The translations under genes and the position numbers were made by a program. From contig CM119264.1 of assembly GCA_051294375.1 (NCBI GenBank), positions 16,527,245-16,591,244 on the forward strand: DNA of 64,000 bases, given 5' to 3'. The notes under the pieces were generated by a model. That model saw only the letters and a list, made by a program, of their open reading frames with translations, was not told the origin of the DNA and did not search any database. Below are positions 1 through 11,432 of the stretch, in pieces. Source of the DNA: Paraspadella gotoi. Taxonomy: Eukaryota > Chaetognatha. Within the stretch, counting starts at the first letter, position 1. Every line of letters begins with the position of its first letter.

Positions 1-62
1 GATTGGGAACGAGCGTCGTCTGCGACGTTTATGGGGTAGAGACTCCATTGGTCCGTCGGTCC

Positions 63-82
63 CACGTGACGTCATGGGCGGG
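63..82. promoter_or_regulatory. E-box/CRE/GC-box cluster
   Basis: Three classic promoter motifs overlap or abut here: CACGTG (63-68), the palindromic CRE TGACGTCA (67-74) and GGGCGGG (76-82). A (CT)n tract begins about 80 bp downstream. This is the layout of a proximal promoter, but no clear first exon follows, so the function is inferred from motif content only. Confidence 0.35.
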
Positions 83-160
83 TGATCTATTGTTGACTTA
101 AAAACCGTCGATTCTCGTCTCATTGTAAAGAGGAATCGATATGAATGAAGCGGGAGTGGC

Positions 161-162
<2 letters not shown>

Positions 163-218
<56 letters not shown>
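163..218. repeat. (CT)n microsatellite
   Basis: An uninterrupted CT dinucleotide run followed by a T run. It lies downstream of the motif cluster at 63-82. Confidence 0.95.
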
Positions 219-226
<8 letters not shown>

Positions 227-848
227 TTTGGTACCCCATTTAATTCTTTTTTAACCGATCTTTCACGATGTCGAAAATTAGTCTCGACCGAATAAAGCCT
301 AAGGATTTCAAAATACGAATATTTCGATCAGTACAAAAACTAAATTGCTCTGCTTGCCTAGGGACTAGTTGAAACAGATATATGTAATCTGTAATTTGTA
401 TATCATGTATTTTCATAGATTAAAAATATACCTTAAAAATAATTAATTCATTCGTATACCTAAAGCAACTTAGGCTCACTTTTTTTAACTAGCAGTAACG
501 TCAGTCATACAGTCTCTGAACTGCCTCCAAAAATGACGGCTCAGCTGCAGCAGCCGCCGCAGACAACCTTGACCCAAAGCCAAATTAGGCCAAATTTCCC
601 AAACCCTCGATTTTTTTTCTTTTCTTTTTTTGAATCGAAAGGAAAAAAAAGATTGAGATCAGGGAAGCCGCGAGTTTTGAAGAAAAAAAAGAAGATGAAC
701 AAATGGAACACAGAAAATAATTGGCTGTTTAGAGGAAGAAATAAAATATAAATATAAATGAGAATTTTATTTCATATCAATAATGACACAGTAGCATACA
801 TCAGCAACAAAATAAACCAAATGAATAGTTTAAAGATAAATGAATAAA

Positions 849-893
849 CGAATGAATGAATGAATGAATGAATGAATGAATGAATGAATGAAT
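849..893. repeat. (GAAT)n microsatellite
   Basis: About eleven perfect tetranucleotide units, followed by AT-rich degenerate sequence. Confidence 0.9.
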
Positions 894-1402
894 GATAATA
901 CAATGAATGAATATTAATTAATTAATCAATTAATCAAACGAATGAATTAATTAATTTATAAATATGAACGAAAACAAGTGAGAAAATGAAAATTATCATA
1001 ACTAAAGATAATGGAGAGATGCCGACTGAGAAAGCTATAAAAGTAAAAATAAAATAATTAATATAATAGAATAAAATAATCTACCGCCGAGGTAATAGTC
1101 GGCGATGATGAAAATGAGCGACGAAAGAAATGATTTGAAACGTTCAAACAAAGACATAGGGACTTTTGAGTCGATTGGCCAAAAATGCGACCGTCCGACA
1201 GCGATCGTGACGCACGAATGCAGCGTCGAAGATGATTGTCGTGGGTTGAGATCCTTATCTTTTCTAGGAAATCCTCTTTCTTGTGCAATAATTAAATCAT
1301 TAGACGAATCCTCACCTGACATTTTAATTTGTCACTTCTGGTAGGGATTATTCTAATTATAATGAATTGATAATGATTATGACCTTTTTTTCGTTTCTTT
1401 AG

Positions 1403-1644
1403 GGTTCAACATGACGAAGACGCCCGCAAAGTTCCCGTTTCAACTCGACGCTCATTCCAACTCCTTTCCACTGAAGACGATTTTCACATTTCGTAACTCT
1501 GACCTTTTAGCCTTGCCCACTCCCAGCACTCCGCGCTTCGTGATCAAACTAGAGACACCTGCCACACCTCGAAATGTTCTTTATACTTTTTCGCAAGCTG
1601 ACACCCCACGATTCAGAGAGGACAAAGACGCCGATATGCCTTGA
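1403..1644 (+). CDS. Candidate exon, unknown protein
   Basis: An open frame follows a good acceptor (TTTCTTTAG) and runs from ATG 1411 to a TGA, giving 77 residues. It contains Thr-Pro motifs such as PTPSTPRF and ETPATPRN, which look like proline-directed phosphorylation sites. A short intron (about 1343-1402) could link it to an open segment at 1105-1342, but joining the two in phase forces another reading frame that stops after about 34 codons. The upstream segment is also open on the minus strand. I do not recognise the product and it may be spurious. Confidence 0.22.
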
Positions 1645-2639
1645 AACACTGTCTTCGCTTCAATTTTTCATAAGCCCGACTTCGCTGCCTTAAAACCAAT
1701 CTAAAACCTAAACTATCTCAAGCCAAAATGCCTTAAACCGTTCTACCTCAAAGTGAACTACCTCAAAAAAGATCAAAAAAAACCCTGCCAAACCTTAAAG
1801 ACAAACTGAACTTTCACAATACGAGCAACCTATAACCGATCTACCTCCCAAGTATACACATGAAAAACCCTGCTGTGATCACTGACCATGTCACTAGTGC
1901 GTTTGCGTGACTAAGAAAAAAAAAGACTCATCACTGAATGAATAATTGAATATGAAAAAATCGGAAGAAATGTTCAAGCGCTTAGTCATCGATCAAAAGG
2001 GGCATCGAAAAAGTGAGTGTCTTCCTTGTTTTGCTTTTTTCTTTATTTCAGTCTTTAGTTGTTAAAAAATATTTAAGGATTTTTTTATTTTTTTCATTAA
2101 CAATCTCAGCAAGGAATGTCTAAACGTTCCTCACTCTGATTATTCAAAAGGTCTTGATGCCTATTTCACGATATTTTTTCGAGAAGCTGATAAGATAAGC
2201 CAATCACTTGATCTAGTTTTCTTTTTGATTCGCATATAGTAGTTAGCACTTACAGATAATGATTTATGGTTTAAAGCCGGTTGAGTTTGATGATTTAGAG
2301 CTCAAGATAGTGAATGCAGTAGGACTTCTTCTAACTATTTTATGGTTTTTCTCTGGCGAAACTGAACCTTGTTCAAATCTCTGTCTGAGCTCGGCAAAAA
2401 AAAAAAGGAAAATAAAAAGAAAGAGTAAAACCTCTCCAGACAAAATGAGACAAAAATGTTAAAACCTGTAGCTTCGTCCATCGACGCCCACCTCCTCTTC
2501 CTCACGACTACTCTTCCTTTTCTCCTTACAATTCTGTACAGTTTTCTTCCTCTTTTCTTCGCCACCCAGAGCTGGAAGAGGGATGCCCCAGTTTCTCTGA
2601 CCCACTGTATTTTTTCCGTGTTTGATCTAAGGGTTTTAA

Positions 2640-2642
<3 letters not shown>

Positions 2643-2693
<51 letters not shown>
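2643..2693. repeat. (CT)n microsatellite
   Basis: A perfect CT run about 250 bp upstream of the dispersed palindromic element. Confidence 0.95.
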
Positions 2694-2697
<4 letters not shown>

Positions 2698-2929
2698 CTC
2701 CTAAAAGCAATGATATAGATTGATTAATGATTACATTCCGGTTTGACATCTAATCTAACACCCTTACATGCATTATACCGGTAAATTATCGTACATTCGT
2801 CCGAGTTCTTCCCTATTCTAGAATGTTTTTCTTGAACTGCAGAGAACAGGAGATCGTGATGAAGGAAGAAACAAGAACGGTAATTCCAATGTGTTGCGCC
2901 GCAGTGACTTTTTTTTCATGTGTATTTCC

Positions 2930-3205
2930 CTTTTGTCACATAATATGACATGACATGATATGACTAAAAAAATTTTTGTCAGTGTATTTATGACATGCAC
3001 TGCATCAAATCCGTCATTTATTCTTTATAGTTTTAGGAGTTATTGAAGGCGGCGCTCGCTGTCCATTAGATTTTAGTTTTTTTCTGTCTTAACAAATGAG
3101 CAACCAACTATAGGCAAATTATATGCATTTTTAACGACCGACAGACCGACCAGAAAAGTGACTTATAGAGTTGCTCCGCGAATACTCGCGGCGCAACTAA
3201 AAACT
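2930..3205 (+). mobile_element. Palindromic dispersed element, copy 1
   Basis: This segment is homologous to 50880-51103. The shared parts, in order, are a TGACATGAC-rich head, a block around GCACTGCATC, a TTTATTCTTT block, a run of GACC/GACAG units, the block AAAAGTGACTTATAGAG, and a 28-bp near-perfect palindrome at 3170-3197. The palindrome ends in GCAAC, followed by TAAAAAC. This copy is longer than the second, with extra sequence in the middle. No ORF is present, so it looks like a non-autonomous element. A terminal hairpin close to a final CTAA is reminiscent of Helitron 3' ends, but that assignment is inference. Confidence 0.6.
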
Positions 3206-3837
3206 TTTTTTTCCTTCTCTCTCTTTCTCTTTTTTCTCTCTCTCTCTTATTCTCTCCCTTATTCCTTTCCTCCTCATTTCCCTTTTGTTGATTCCCTCGA
3301 GTCAATTTGCTTCGAATATTTTCCGCCAGGATTCCGATTTTTTCCCAAATTCTTCCGCCAAAATAGGAAATTCCGATATATTTAAATATGTTCCGTTGGT
3401 TCCGCTGATTCCAGTGGTTCCGTCCTCCCGAGATCTGGGAAGATTACTCGTCCCTCGTCCATCGTCGCTTCAGAGACAGACGCTCCTCCGCCGGAGTCTT
3501 TCCCTCCCCCCTTAATTTCCTTCCAAAAGGAAATTTATTAACGAAAAATTTAGTTAAATTTCAAAATAATTTCGTTATGTATGTTCGGTCTTGTAATTTC
3601 GAGACTCTCGCAGTTACGGCCACAGGTGGTACGACCATAAAAAGCTTTACGATTCTTTTTTTTTCTCTCTCTCTCTCTCTCTCTCGGCAACTACGCCGCT
3701 TCCTCAATTTGTGGAATCATTGTTGGCGATTATCGCGCCACCCAGCGCCATCTACCCGCTTTTCCCATTATGATTCACTCCATTATGCAAATTGCCGTAA
3801 GAAGATTCCATTGATAATCATGGATAGATTTGAGAGA

Positions 3838-3861
3838 GAGAAAAAGAACCCGAGAAGAGAA

Positions 3862-3900
<39 letters not shown>

Positions 3901-4184
3901 AGAAGAGAGAAGGAGAGAGAGGAGAGGAGAGAGAGAGAGTGAGAAGAGAAATAAAGACGAGAATAGAATGAAAAGAAAGGAAACAATTCGAGTGATGATT
4001 TATTATGAAGACCGGACCATCGACAAAAAATATGTGAAAGTAAGTACAATAATGATGACTCTCTTCTCTCTCTTTCTCTTTCTCTTCTCTCTCTCTCTCT
4101 CTCTTCTCTTTCTCTCTCTCTCTCTCTCTATTCTCTCTCTCTCTTTCTCTCTCTTTCACTTTCTCTCTTGCACTCTCTCTCTAT

Positions 4185-4218
<34 letters not shown>

Positions 4219-4525
4219 GCTTCTCATTTGAATCGCACATTCTCCCGAGGATTAAAACTTTGTTTTCCCCAGCGCCCGACGAATCGGCCGGTCGGTGGCG
4301 GCGTCGTCGGCGTCGGCGGCGGTATCCGCCGGCCCATTCGGCACGGGGGCCGACGCCGGAATCGGCGCTGAAACCGAAAGAGTCCGGGAGAGATGAGATG
4401 AGTTCCAAGAGATTTCGTAATGACAACGAGAGCAGAAGAGAGACGGAGAGAAGAGAGGAGAGAGAGAGAAGAGAGAGAGAAGAGAGGAGAGAGAGAGAGG
4501 AGAGAGGAGAGAGAGAGAGAGAGAG
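3838..4525. repeat. GA / CT / GA tract cluster
   Basis: Three imperfect purine/pyrimidine tracts alternate in strand polarity: GA at about 3838-3942, CT at about 4063-4218 and GA at about 4433-4525. The GC-rich spacer at 4260-4380 has CGG-rich sequence. Neighbouring tracts are complementary and could fold back on each other. Confidence 0.9.
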
Positions 4526-6393
4526 TTGACGGTTTCGGCGCGGAAGGTGGTTTTGAGCCTCTCGTCATGCATGAGCAGTGAAGACAAAGTGAATTGTGTC
4601 CAAATTTCCTTTTTGTTTTTAATATTGGACGAAAGTTCATCATCTGACAAGGAGATAGACGATGAACGCGGACCGGAGACGCTGACGACGACAACAACGA
4701 CGAATGTTACGAGACGATTTTTTAAGCCTTCAACTCGCGATTAGCGAGTTAACACTAATTGCCAACGCAGCAGTAAAAAAATTGGAATGGCCCGCTGTGG
4801 TTTCGGCGAAATTGGCGAACATATTTTTTTCTCATTGTGGGGAGAGAAGGAGAGGAGTTTGAGTGAAAAGCGAAATGAACTCGGGAGTTGAGCGAAAATT
4901 GTGAAATTAAAAGACTGAAATCAATTTTAAGGTTTTGAAAGGTCTGTTTTGTGATTACGATGATATCGTCTCTTTTAAGCCTTGTTAAAACTATTTTTTG
5001 TTTAACTCTTCTTAATAAAAGACTGTGATTTGAGACTAGGTTTATTAAAACTTTCAAGATGGCGTCTGAGTCTAAGATTATAAAAGCAAAGATAAAAGGG
5101 ACAAGACGACGACGATGACGACGACAAAAACGACCACAGTTTCTGAAACAAAGAAGTCAGGAGTCAATGACTAGAGTTTTATGGATCTAATGAGGTTCGT
5201 AAAAAAACTTCTTTTTTTTTTGAAAAAATATTTTACTCTTTGAAAAGGGAAAAAAGTCTTTTGTTTTCCAACCTTCAAAAAAAAAGTTTTTGAGTTTTCA
5301 GGCCCATTCTGAAAATTTCTTTGACGCCAGCTTTGTGGTTGATTGACTGAATCTCTTTTGCTTTCACGAGAGCTTTAATTTCAAGACGGCTAAAACGACG
5401 ACGAGCGAGAACTAGAAAGACAAGCATTAGAAATTTTGCTTTTCTTTGAAAATCTTGGACCTCTTGCCTAATGCAGATTTAAAAATCAAGCATTTATGTC
5501 TTGGGTGTCAACCTTACGTTACGTTCAGAAATTCAGAATAGTTCCCATTGGCTTCATTACATTTTTCCCTAATTTGTTTCCAAGTTAACCATTTTTACAT
5601 TTTATGTTTTGCTGCTCTGCTCTCGTTTGTTTCAATTCAGGTCTTCTCGTCTTAGTCAAGTTGTTTGCTTTCTTTTTTTTTTCTGCCTCTTCGTACAATA
5701 ATGAGAACGGTTCCACACTTTTTCCCTCAATGACCTTGAAAATTTCCAAAAAGATTTTTTCTACAAAAAAACTTCATAATCGACGCAAGAGTCACACATG
5801 ATTTACTCAAGTTTTTTTTTATAGCTCGCTCCCGCTGGGGAAAGAAAGGGAGCGCAGATTCACTAGCGAGGGAAAATTCTTTTTTGGTAAGGACTTGCAG
5901 CGGAAAAGTAGGTGTCTATTAACAACTAAAAGTAGTATGTCTGCTGTTAAGAGTCAATAAACTTATTGACTGAAAATAAAATAGGAAAAAAAAACAGCGG
6001 AAATTATAAAGAATTTACAAGTTTTCTTTTTTTTCAATTAGCTCCATGAAGAAATGATTAGTAAAAAACTAAAAATAAAGTTCGGATCGATGATTTTCTA
6101 ACTTTCTTTTTAATCTTTTTAGGTTCGTTACCATGAAGTTGACGATAACGCCAACGACGAAACTGACGCCGACGACGTCACCGGGGAAGACGATGACGAT
6201 ATTTCGAAATCTTAATCCGTAACTCGACCCCACGACGATTTTCTTTCCGGTTGGGGGCATTTCTCGCGTAGGTTAGACAAGTAGGCCATATCTGTCATTT
6301 TTTTTTTTAACGTAACGTAACGTAATAAATCTAGTTTATATTTAATTCAAAATCTCTGTAACTTGCCTCATGTTTTTTTTTTTTTTTATTTAG

Positions 6394-7298
6394 TCGCAGC
6401 ACTCCTGGCAAAGAATGGAAGTGGTGAGGGTTTATCCAAACTACGACAATGTTAAACTCGGGGTGCAAACGAGTCTCAGAGATGAGGAAGATGAAGATGA
6501 AGAGAGAGGTAACCGAAATGATGAAAAAAATGTTATATTAGGAAATATTTTATTTTAGAATTATGTTAAATAACAATTAAATGGTATGAAAATTTTAAGA
6601 GCATTCCTCTCTTCCCCGTCTCTCAAATAAAAGAGCAAAAGCCCAACTTTTCGGCGGCGACGACGACGAAAACGACGACGACGACGATGGAGTGCGACAC
6701 GAGTTCGACGTTGGACTCTCTCGATTTGGACGGACCTTTCAACATCACGCAGGTACGTGGGTGACGACGTGAGAAGTTTTAAATGGGAATTCGATCCTCA
6801 CTCGAAGAAGATGTTCGCGCGAGATAAAATGTTGACATAACTCTTCACAGTTTAGTTGAAAAGTATACGACATAAGAGAAACAACGGACGGTTTGTTGCT
6901 TCCGAGAAAAACGAAACAAAGCGCAATGAATTGCGACAAAGTTGCGAAGAGTTAATTATCATAGCCGCAACTTTTATCATCGTGCAAGACTTCACCAGCG
7001 CCAACCGTCACCCCGCCGCAACTCACAACTTTGCTGCCGCAATCTCCACCGCCACCACGGTTGGTTGTGTCGTCTTGAGACTAAAAAAAAACCAACGCAA
7101 ATGGTCGTCGCTTTAATTATGGTTGCGTCCGCGTGAAATCGTCGTCTCGAGACCCTACGGCTCAGGCCAGATCACTAAGTTCGAAATCAGAATAGTGAAT
7201 CACTCAGAAAAAAAACTAAATAATGATAAAAACAGATATTAATGCCACTTAATTAATCTCTGAGAACGAACCTCACCAAAATTGGACTTTAGAGAGAG

Positions 7299-7372
<74 letters not shown>

Positions 7373-7761
7373 AGAGAGAGATGAGAGAGAGAGAAGAGAC
7401 CGAGAGAGAGACCGAGAGAGAGACCGGATTTGTTGTGAAATTTATTTATCCTCTCCGTCGCGGCGACCGACGTCTTTTCTTATTTCCGGCTTCTCAGCCG
7501 GCGCCCGATATTACCGGCGTCGCTTTGTCCTTCCCGAAGTCGGCGCCGACTTTCCGGCCGAACCATTTTTTCTCGGCGCGTCTCCTTGACGAAAGCTTAA
7601 TGGCCGAGGAAAAGAGGCGGCGGCGTCGTTAGCGGTTGTTACGAGATTTAATCGAAACAATTTAATCCGAATTTACAGTCTTGATTAACTTACTTTTGTC
7701 TTACTTTTTAGTCGTCGAAGTCTCTGCCGTCGTCCTTGTCGTCTTTAGCCAAAAACAAATG
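6394..7761 (+). CDS. Candidate acidic multi-exon gene (partial)
   Basis: Three segments can be spliced in phase. Segment 6394-6508 follows a TTTATTTAG acceptor, has an internal ATG at 6415 and reads MEVVRVYPNYDNVKLGV and onward before a DEEDEDEE run, ending at GTAACC. Segment 6600-6752 contains NKRAKAQLFGG, an Asp run and VRHEFDVGLSRFGRTFQHH, ending at GTACGT. Segment 7712-7761 follows CTTTTTAG and ends at GTACAT. A second open frame from ATG 6687 (MECDTSSTLDSLDLDG) uses the same splice sites. I do not recognise the protein. It could be an independent gene or 5' exons of the nuclear receptor downstream. Phase consistency over two introns is the main support. Confidence 0.38.
7290..7393. repeat. 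(GA)n microsatellite
   Basis: A long GA run with a few interruptions, inside the candidate intron 6753-7711. Confidence 0.95.
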
Positions 7762-7906
7762 GTACATTTAAAAAAATATATATTTTACTCTTTCACGATT
7801 TGGCATTTTTAAAATTTTTTTATCAGCGTGTTCTTTTCTAAAAAAACGCTTTATCGATTATGAAGATTACAAGAAAAAAGCCCATATTACATTAAATTCT
7901 TGCGTT

Positions 7907-8027
<121 letters not shown>

Positions 8028-8489
8028 CACTCTCACTCACTCATTTAAGGACGCTTAATTGCGGCGTTAGCGGGACTTAGTCGAGAGTAATTACTTATAA
8101 ATCAGGAAATAAAGGAATAAAACAGAAACAAACAAAAAAAAGGGAGGAAAGTGAAGAAAGAAGAAAAAAAAAGGGGCGTCGCTAAAAGGAAATAAAGAGA
8201 TTCAATCGACGGATCAGTGAGCGAAGCCAAGGTCGAGGAAAAAATGGAGGAAAAGACGGAGGAAGAAGGAAAAAGGAAAGAAACGAGAGAAATGGAAGAA
8301 GGGGATCGAGAAAAAGTTTGAAGGAGAGAGAGAAGAGGGGAGAGTGAGAGAAGAAGGAAAAAGAACGTCGCAAAATATGATAGTGAATAAGGAGAAGAAA
8401 GAAAAATATACTAATTAAAATGATGAGATATAAAAGTAATAGAGGATGAGAATGTAAGGGCTTTGAAAATATAAAGAAATAAATGAGAG

Positions 8490-8494
8490 AAAAA

Positions 8495-8586
<92 letters not shown>
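8490..8586. repeat. (GAAA)n microsatellite
   Basis: A near-perfect tetranucleotide run of about 24 units; the complementary strand reads as Leu/Ser/Phe repeats in all frames. Confidence 0.95.
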
Positions 8587-10916
8587 GATGGGATAAAAAG
8601 AGAGTGTATCAAATTTTTTGTCGTGCCTTGCGTCACATTACGTCAGCAATCAGGTTTCATCGAATATAGTATTTGAGCGAATTTTGAACTGATAAAAAAT
8701 ATTGATGACTTTTTAAATAAATTATGGTTCATTATCATTTACACCCAAGTGTTGCAGTTTAAGGAAGTGCATTCGCATTATTTTTAAAATCAGAGACTAA
8801 CAATCTAAAATATCTTCATAGTTTATCCCTTTCCTGCTTTCCTCTCTATCTCTCGCTTCTTCTCCTCTCAACTTCCGGAGACTCAAACTTTTCCCGTTTT
8901 TCTCCTCGCGTCGCGTCGTCCTCCGTCGTATCTTGTCGTCGTCGTCATTTTTGTCGTCGTCGTCGTCGTCGTCCTTGTTCACCGGCGCAGTGAGGACCTG
9001 TGACGCGGCGTATCACGAACTGGATTGTATTTCGTCCGCGCTTTAAACGGCGACGATGTCTCAACGAAACACACCTTTGTTTTCTTATTACTTTGACTCG
9101 TCTTTTGTTTTTCGGCTTTTTAAATTTTTTTAAATTGTAAAAATTGAAAATCACCGAATCGTTCGTCTTATTAATTTTTTATTGTAAATTAATGTTTATA
9201 ATGACTTTTTTTTAATTTTTAAAGTTTTCTTCGTCTTTTTTGACCTCTTAACTAAGAGCCCAACTAATTGGATGTAAGGATTCAGTAAAAGTAATAAACT
9301 ATTTAAAATAATATGAAATGTTACAGAAAATGTATGAATCTAGGCATTTTTCATTGACCGTGTCTCAATATTCTAAAAATTCCGAAATCTGTAATCAAAA
9401 CTTACCGTATCTACAAGTCTTTATCTTTATTATTAATAATTTTCTTTGTCCGACTCTTTTTCTCTTTTATTTCGAGTTACATAACTTTTTTTTCATACTT
9501 CATTTTTTCTCCACTTTCAGCGAAGTTAATTATAGTTTTAGATGAAGAAACTCTGAAAGGTTCCGAATACCTTACTTTAAGCAGAAATTAAGTACAGATA
9601 AAATTTCAAAATATTTATGAAGAAATTGAAGTAAATTGGATTACATTTTTATTCAAAAGACTCATCCTACATCAATATTGGCTTCACTTTATAAATAATT
9701 GAAGTGCGAAGTTACTTTCTTTTTCGATTTCCTCGCATATATGTGATAATTAAAATGCTAGTATTTCTTGGAATTCTGTAATATTTACAATTGAATAGAA
9801 TTTGAAAAAAATTTCGATTTCGAATGGATCGAATGATATATATTTATGAATCGATAATGTTGCTTTAATATTCCTTTGAATTTAATCTATCTATTTGATG
9901 TTAATGTGTCATAATTTTGTATTTTTAACGCTATTTAAAAAAATATACCGGGAAGTCCAACTCTTTTTGAAAAAGTTTAACTACTTACGGCTCGAGAGCG
10001 TTTTAAGATAGAAAAAAATTAAAACTATATCGGGAAACCGGGAGCTTTTGTCTTTGATCGATACCCAATCTGACCAGAAAATCATCCCCTCACTGTGTTT
10101 ATTCACCAGTTTTCAATCACATGTCTTATTTTTCCGCGCCCTTCCGTAACAAAATTTACATTTTTTTTAGTAAAAATTGAGAGAAAAATAACGACACTAA
10201 ACTTGTCGCCCATAATTTATCCTTACTTTGATGCCCTTAACAATTAGGAACAAGATGTCAAGCCAGAAGTCAAAGGCGACTCCTACATAAGTAGGTAGCA
10301 AAAGCAAAATGCTACTGACAGTGGATTTTTTAAACAATTTTTGATATTTATACCAATTTTTATTATATTACAATAACATTTAGCCATTCAAAATTTTGGA
10401 CCTCCCTGTAAATATTAAACAGGTACTACCAATATAAAAATTATCTATTCATTTAAAAAATACGCTATCTTGCCCCTAAATTTGGACAGGCTATGGTGGG
10501 TGAGGGCTATATCCTTCATACAAGAAAATTGCAGTTAATTTTTCTTTATTGAAAGAAATGTAAACCAAAAAACGCAGAGAACAAGAGAAGAAAAGAAAAA
10601 AGAAACTAAATTTTTTCGGAAAACTACTAAAAAGATGAAATTAAGTAAGAGGAAAGGGAGAGAAAGGACAGAGGGAACGGAGAGATATAGAGAAAGGGCG
10701 GGAGGAAATAGAGTGAGGGAGGAGCGGGAGAGAGAGAGAGAAGAGCCTATCTCAATTTTTTACTTAAAAAAAAAAAGAGAAAATCTTCCATCTTTTCTGA
10801 ATTTTCTTTTGTTCATTAGGTTTTTTTCCTTTCCTCCCCCGAGGCCCGCGGCGGGCCCCAAACTTTTTAATGACTTTTTTGAAGAAATGTTCATTAAATG
10901 ACTCGCTACTACTAAG

Positions 10917-11080
10917 ACGTTGAGTTTGACGACGACGACGACGACGACGACGAGCACGACGACCACATCGACGACGATGTCGGGGAGGGCGGGGATGACG
11001 AAATCCAACGCAACCACAAGGCCGAAAAGGCGTTTAAATTGCCTCGGGCAGAGATTTTCTGGGAAGAGACGTTGACGTAA
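10917..11080 (+). CDS. Candidate acidic terminal exon
   Basis: After an ACTACTAAG acceptor, an open frame reads [11 protein letters not shown], continues with a His/Asp/Gly-rich part and ends KAEKAFKLPRAEIFWEETLT before a TAA at 11078-11080. The C-terminal part is not repeat-derived and looks like real protein. The entry phase (two bases completing a codon) matches the donor at 6752, so this could end the acidic candidate gene at 6.4-7.8 kb. A GAG acceptor at 10924 would match the donor at 7761 instead. No family is recognised. Confidence 0.33.
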
Positions 11081-11215
11081 TCTCGAGATTTTAACATTTG
11101 TTTCTTTATTCAGTATTCACTGTTTAATAAACAGTGGTTTTTTTTCTCTTTTGTCCTTTCTCTCATCTCTTTTCTCTGTCTCTCTCTCTCTCTGTCTCTG
11201 ACTCTTTTTTTCCTT

Positions 11216-11218
<3 letters not shown>

Positions 11219-11278
<60 letters not shown>
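11219..11278. repeat. (CT)n microsatellite
   Basis: A pure CT run about 150 bp upstream of the first proposed coding exon of the nuclear receptor. Confidence 0.95.
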
Positions 11279-11279
<1 letters not shown>

Positions 11280-11432
11280 AGTATCTATCTCTTTTGCTCT
11301 CTCTTTCTCTCTTTCTCTCTTTCTCTCTCTTTCTCTCTCCGCATTGACTTGATATCAAATCTCAAAATCAGTTCGGACCAAATTCATCCCTAGAGTGATA
11401 CTCACTTTTTCTCGGCGAAAGCGATAACAATA

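Larger units (their letters stand above)
1..6393. other. Repeat-rich region, no confident gene
   Basis: This stretch holds many simple repeats and one copy of a dispersed palindromic element, both listed separately. Only scattered weak coding signals are seen. One is an acidic open segment at 6123-6215 that follows a TTTTTAG acceptor and ends at TAA. Another is a 19-codon ORF in good Kozak context (AAGATGG) near 5059, and a third is the candidate exon at 1403-1644. None resembles a family I know. The region may be the upstream part of the next gene or plain intergenic DNA. Confidence 0.5.

Noticed and set aside
533-751. 72-codon ORF starting MTAQLQQPPQTT
   Set aside because: After a short Gln-rich start it becomes poly-Phe and poly-Lys from T and A runs; no family match and no clear promoter.
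3783-4231. Several overlapping ORFs rich in Arg/Glu or Ser/Leu on both strands
   Set aside because: They are translations of GA and CT tracts, which are open in several frames by nature; no start context, splice sites or non-repeat sequence supports them.
8797-8982. Minus-strand ORF MNKDDDDDDD with charged tail
   Set aside because: The start is a GAC triplet repeat and no acceptor, donor or polyA context is visible; kept only as a remark.
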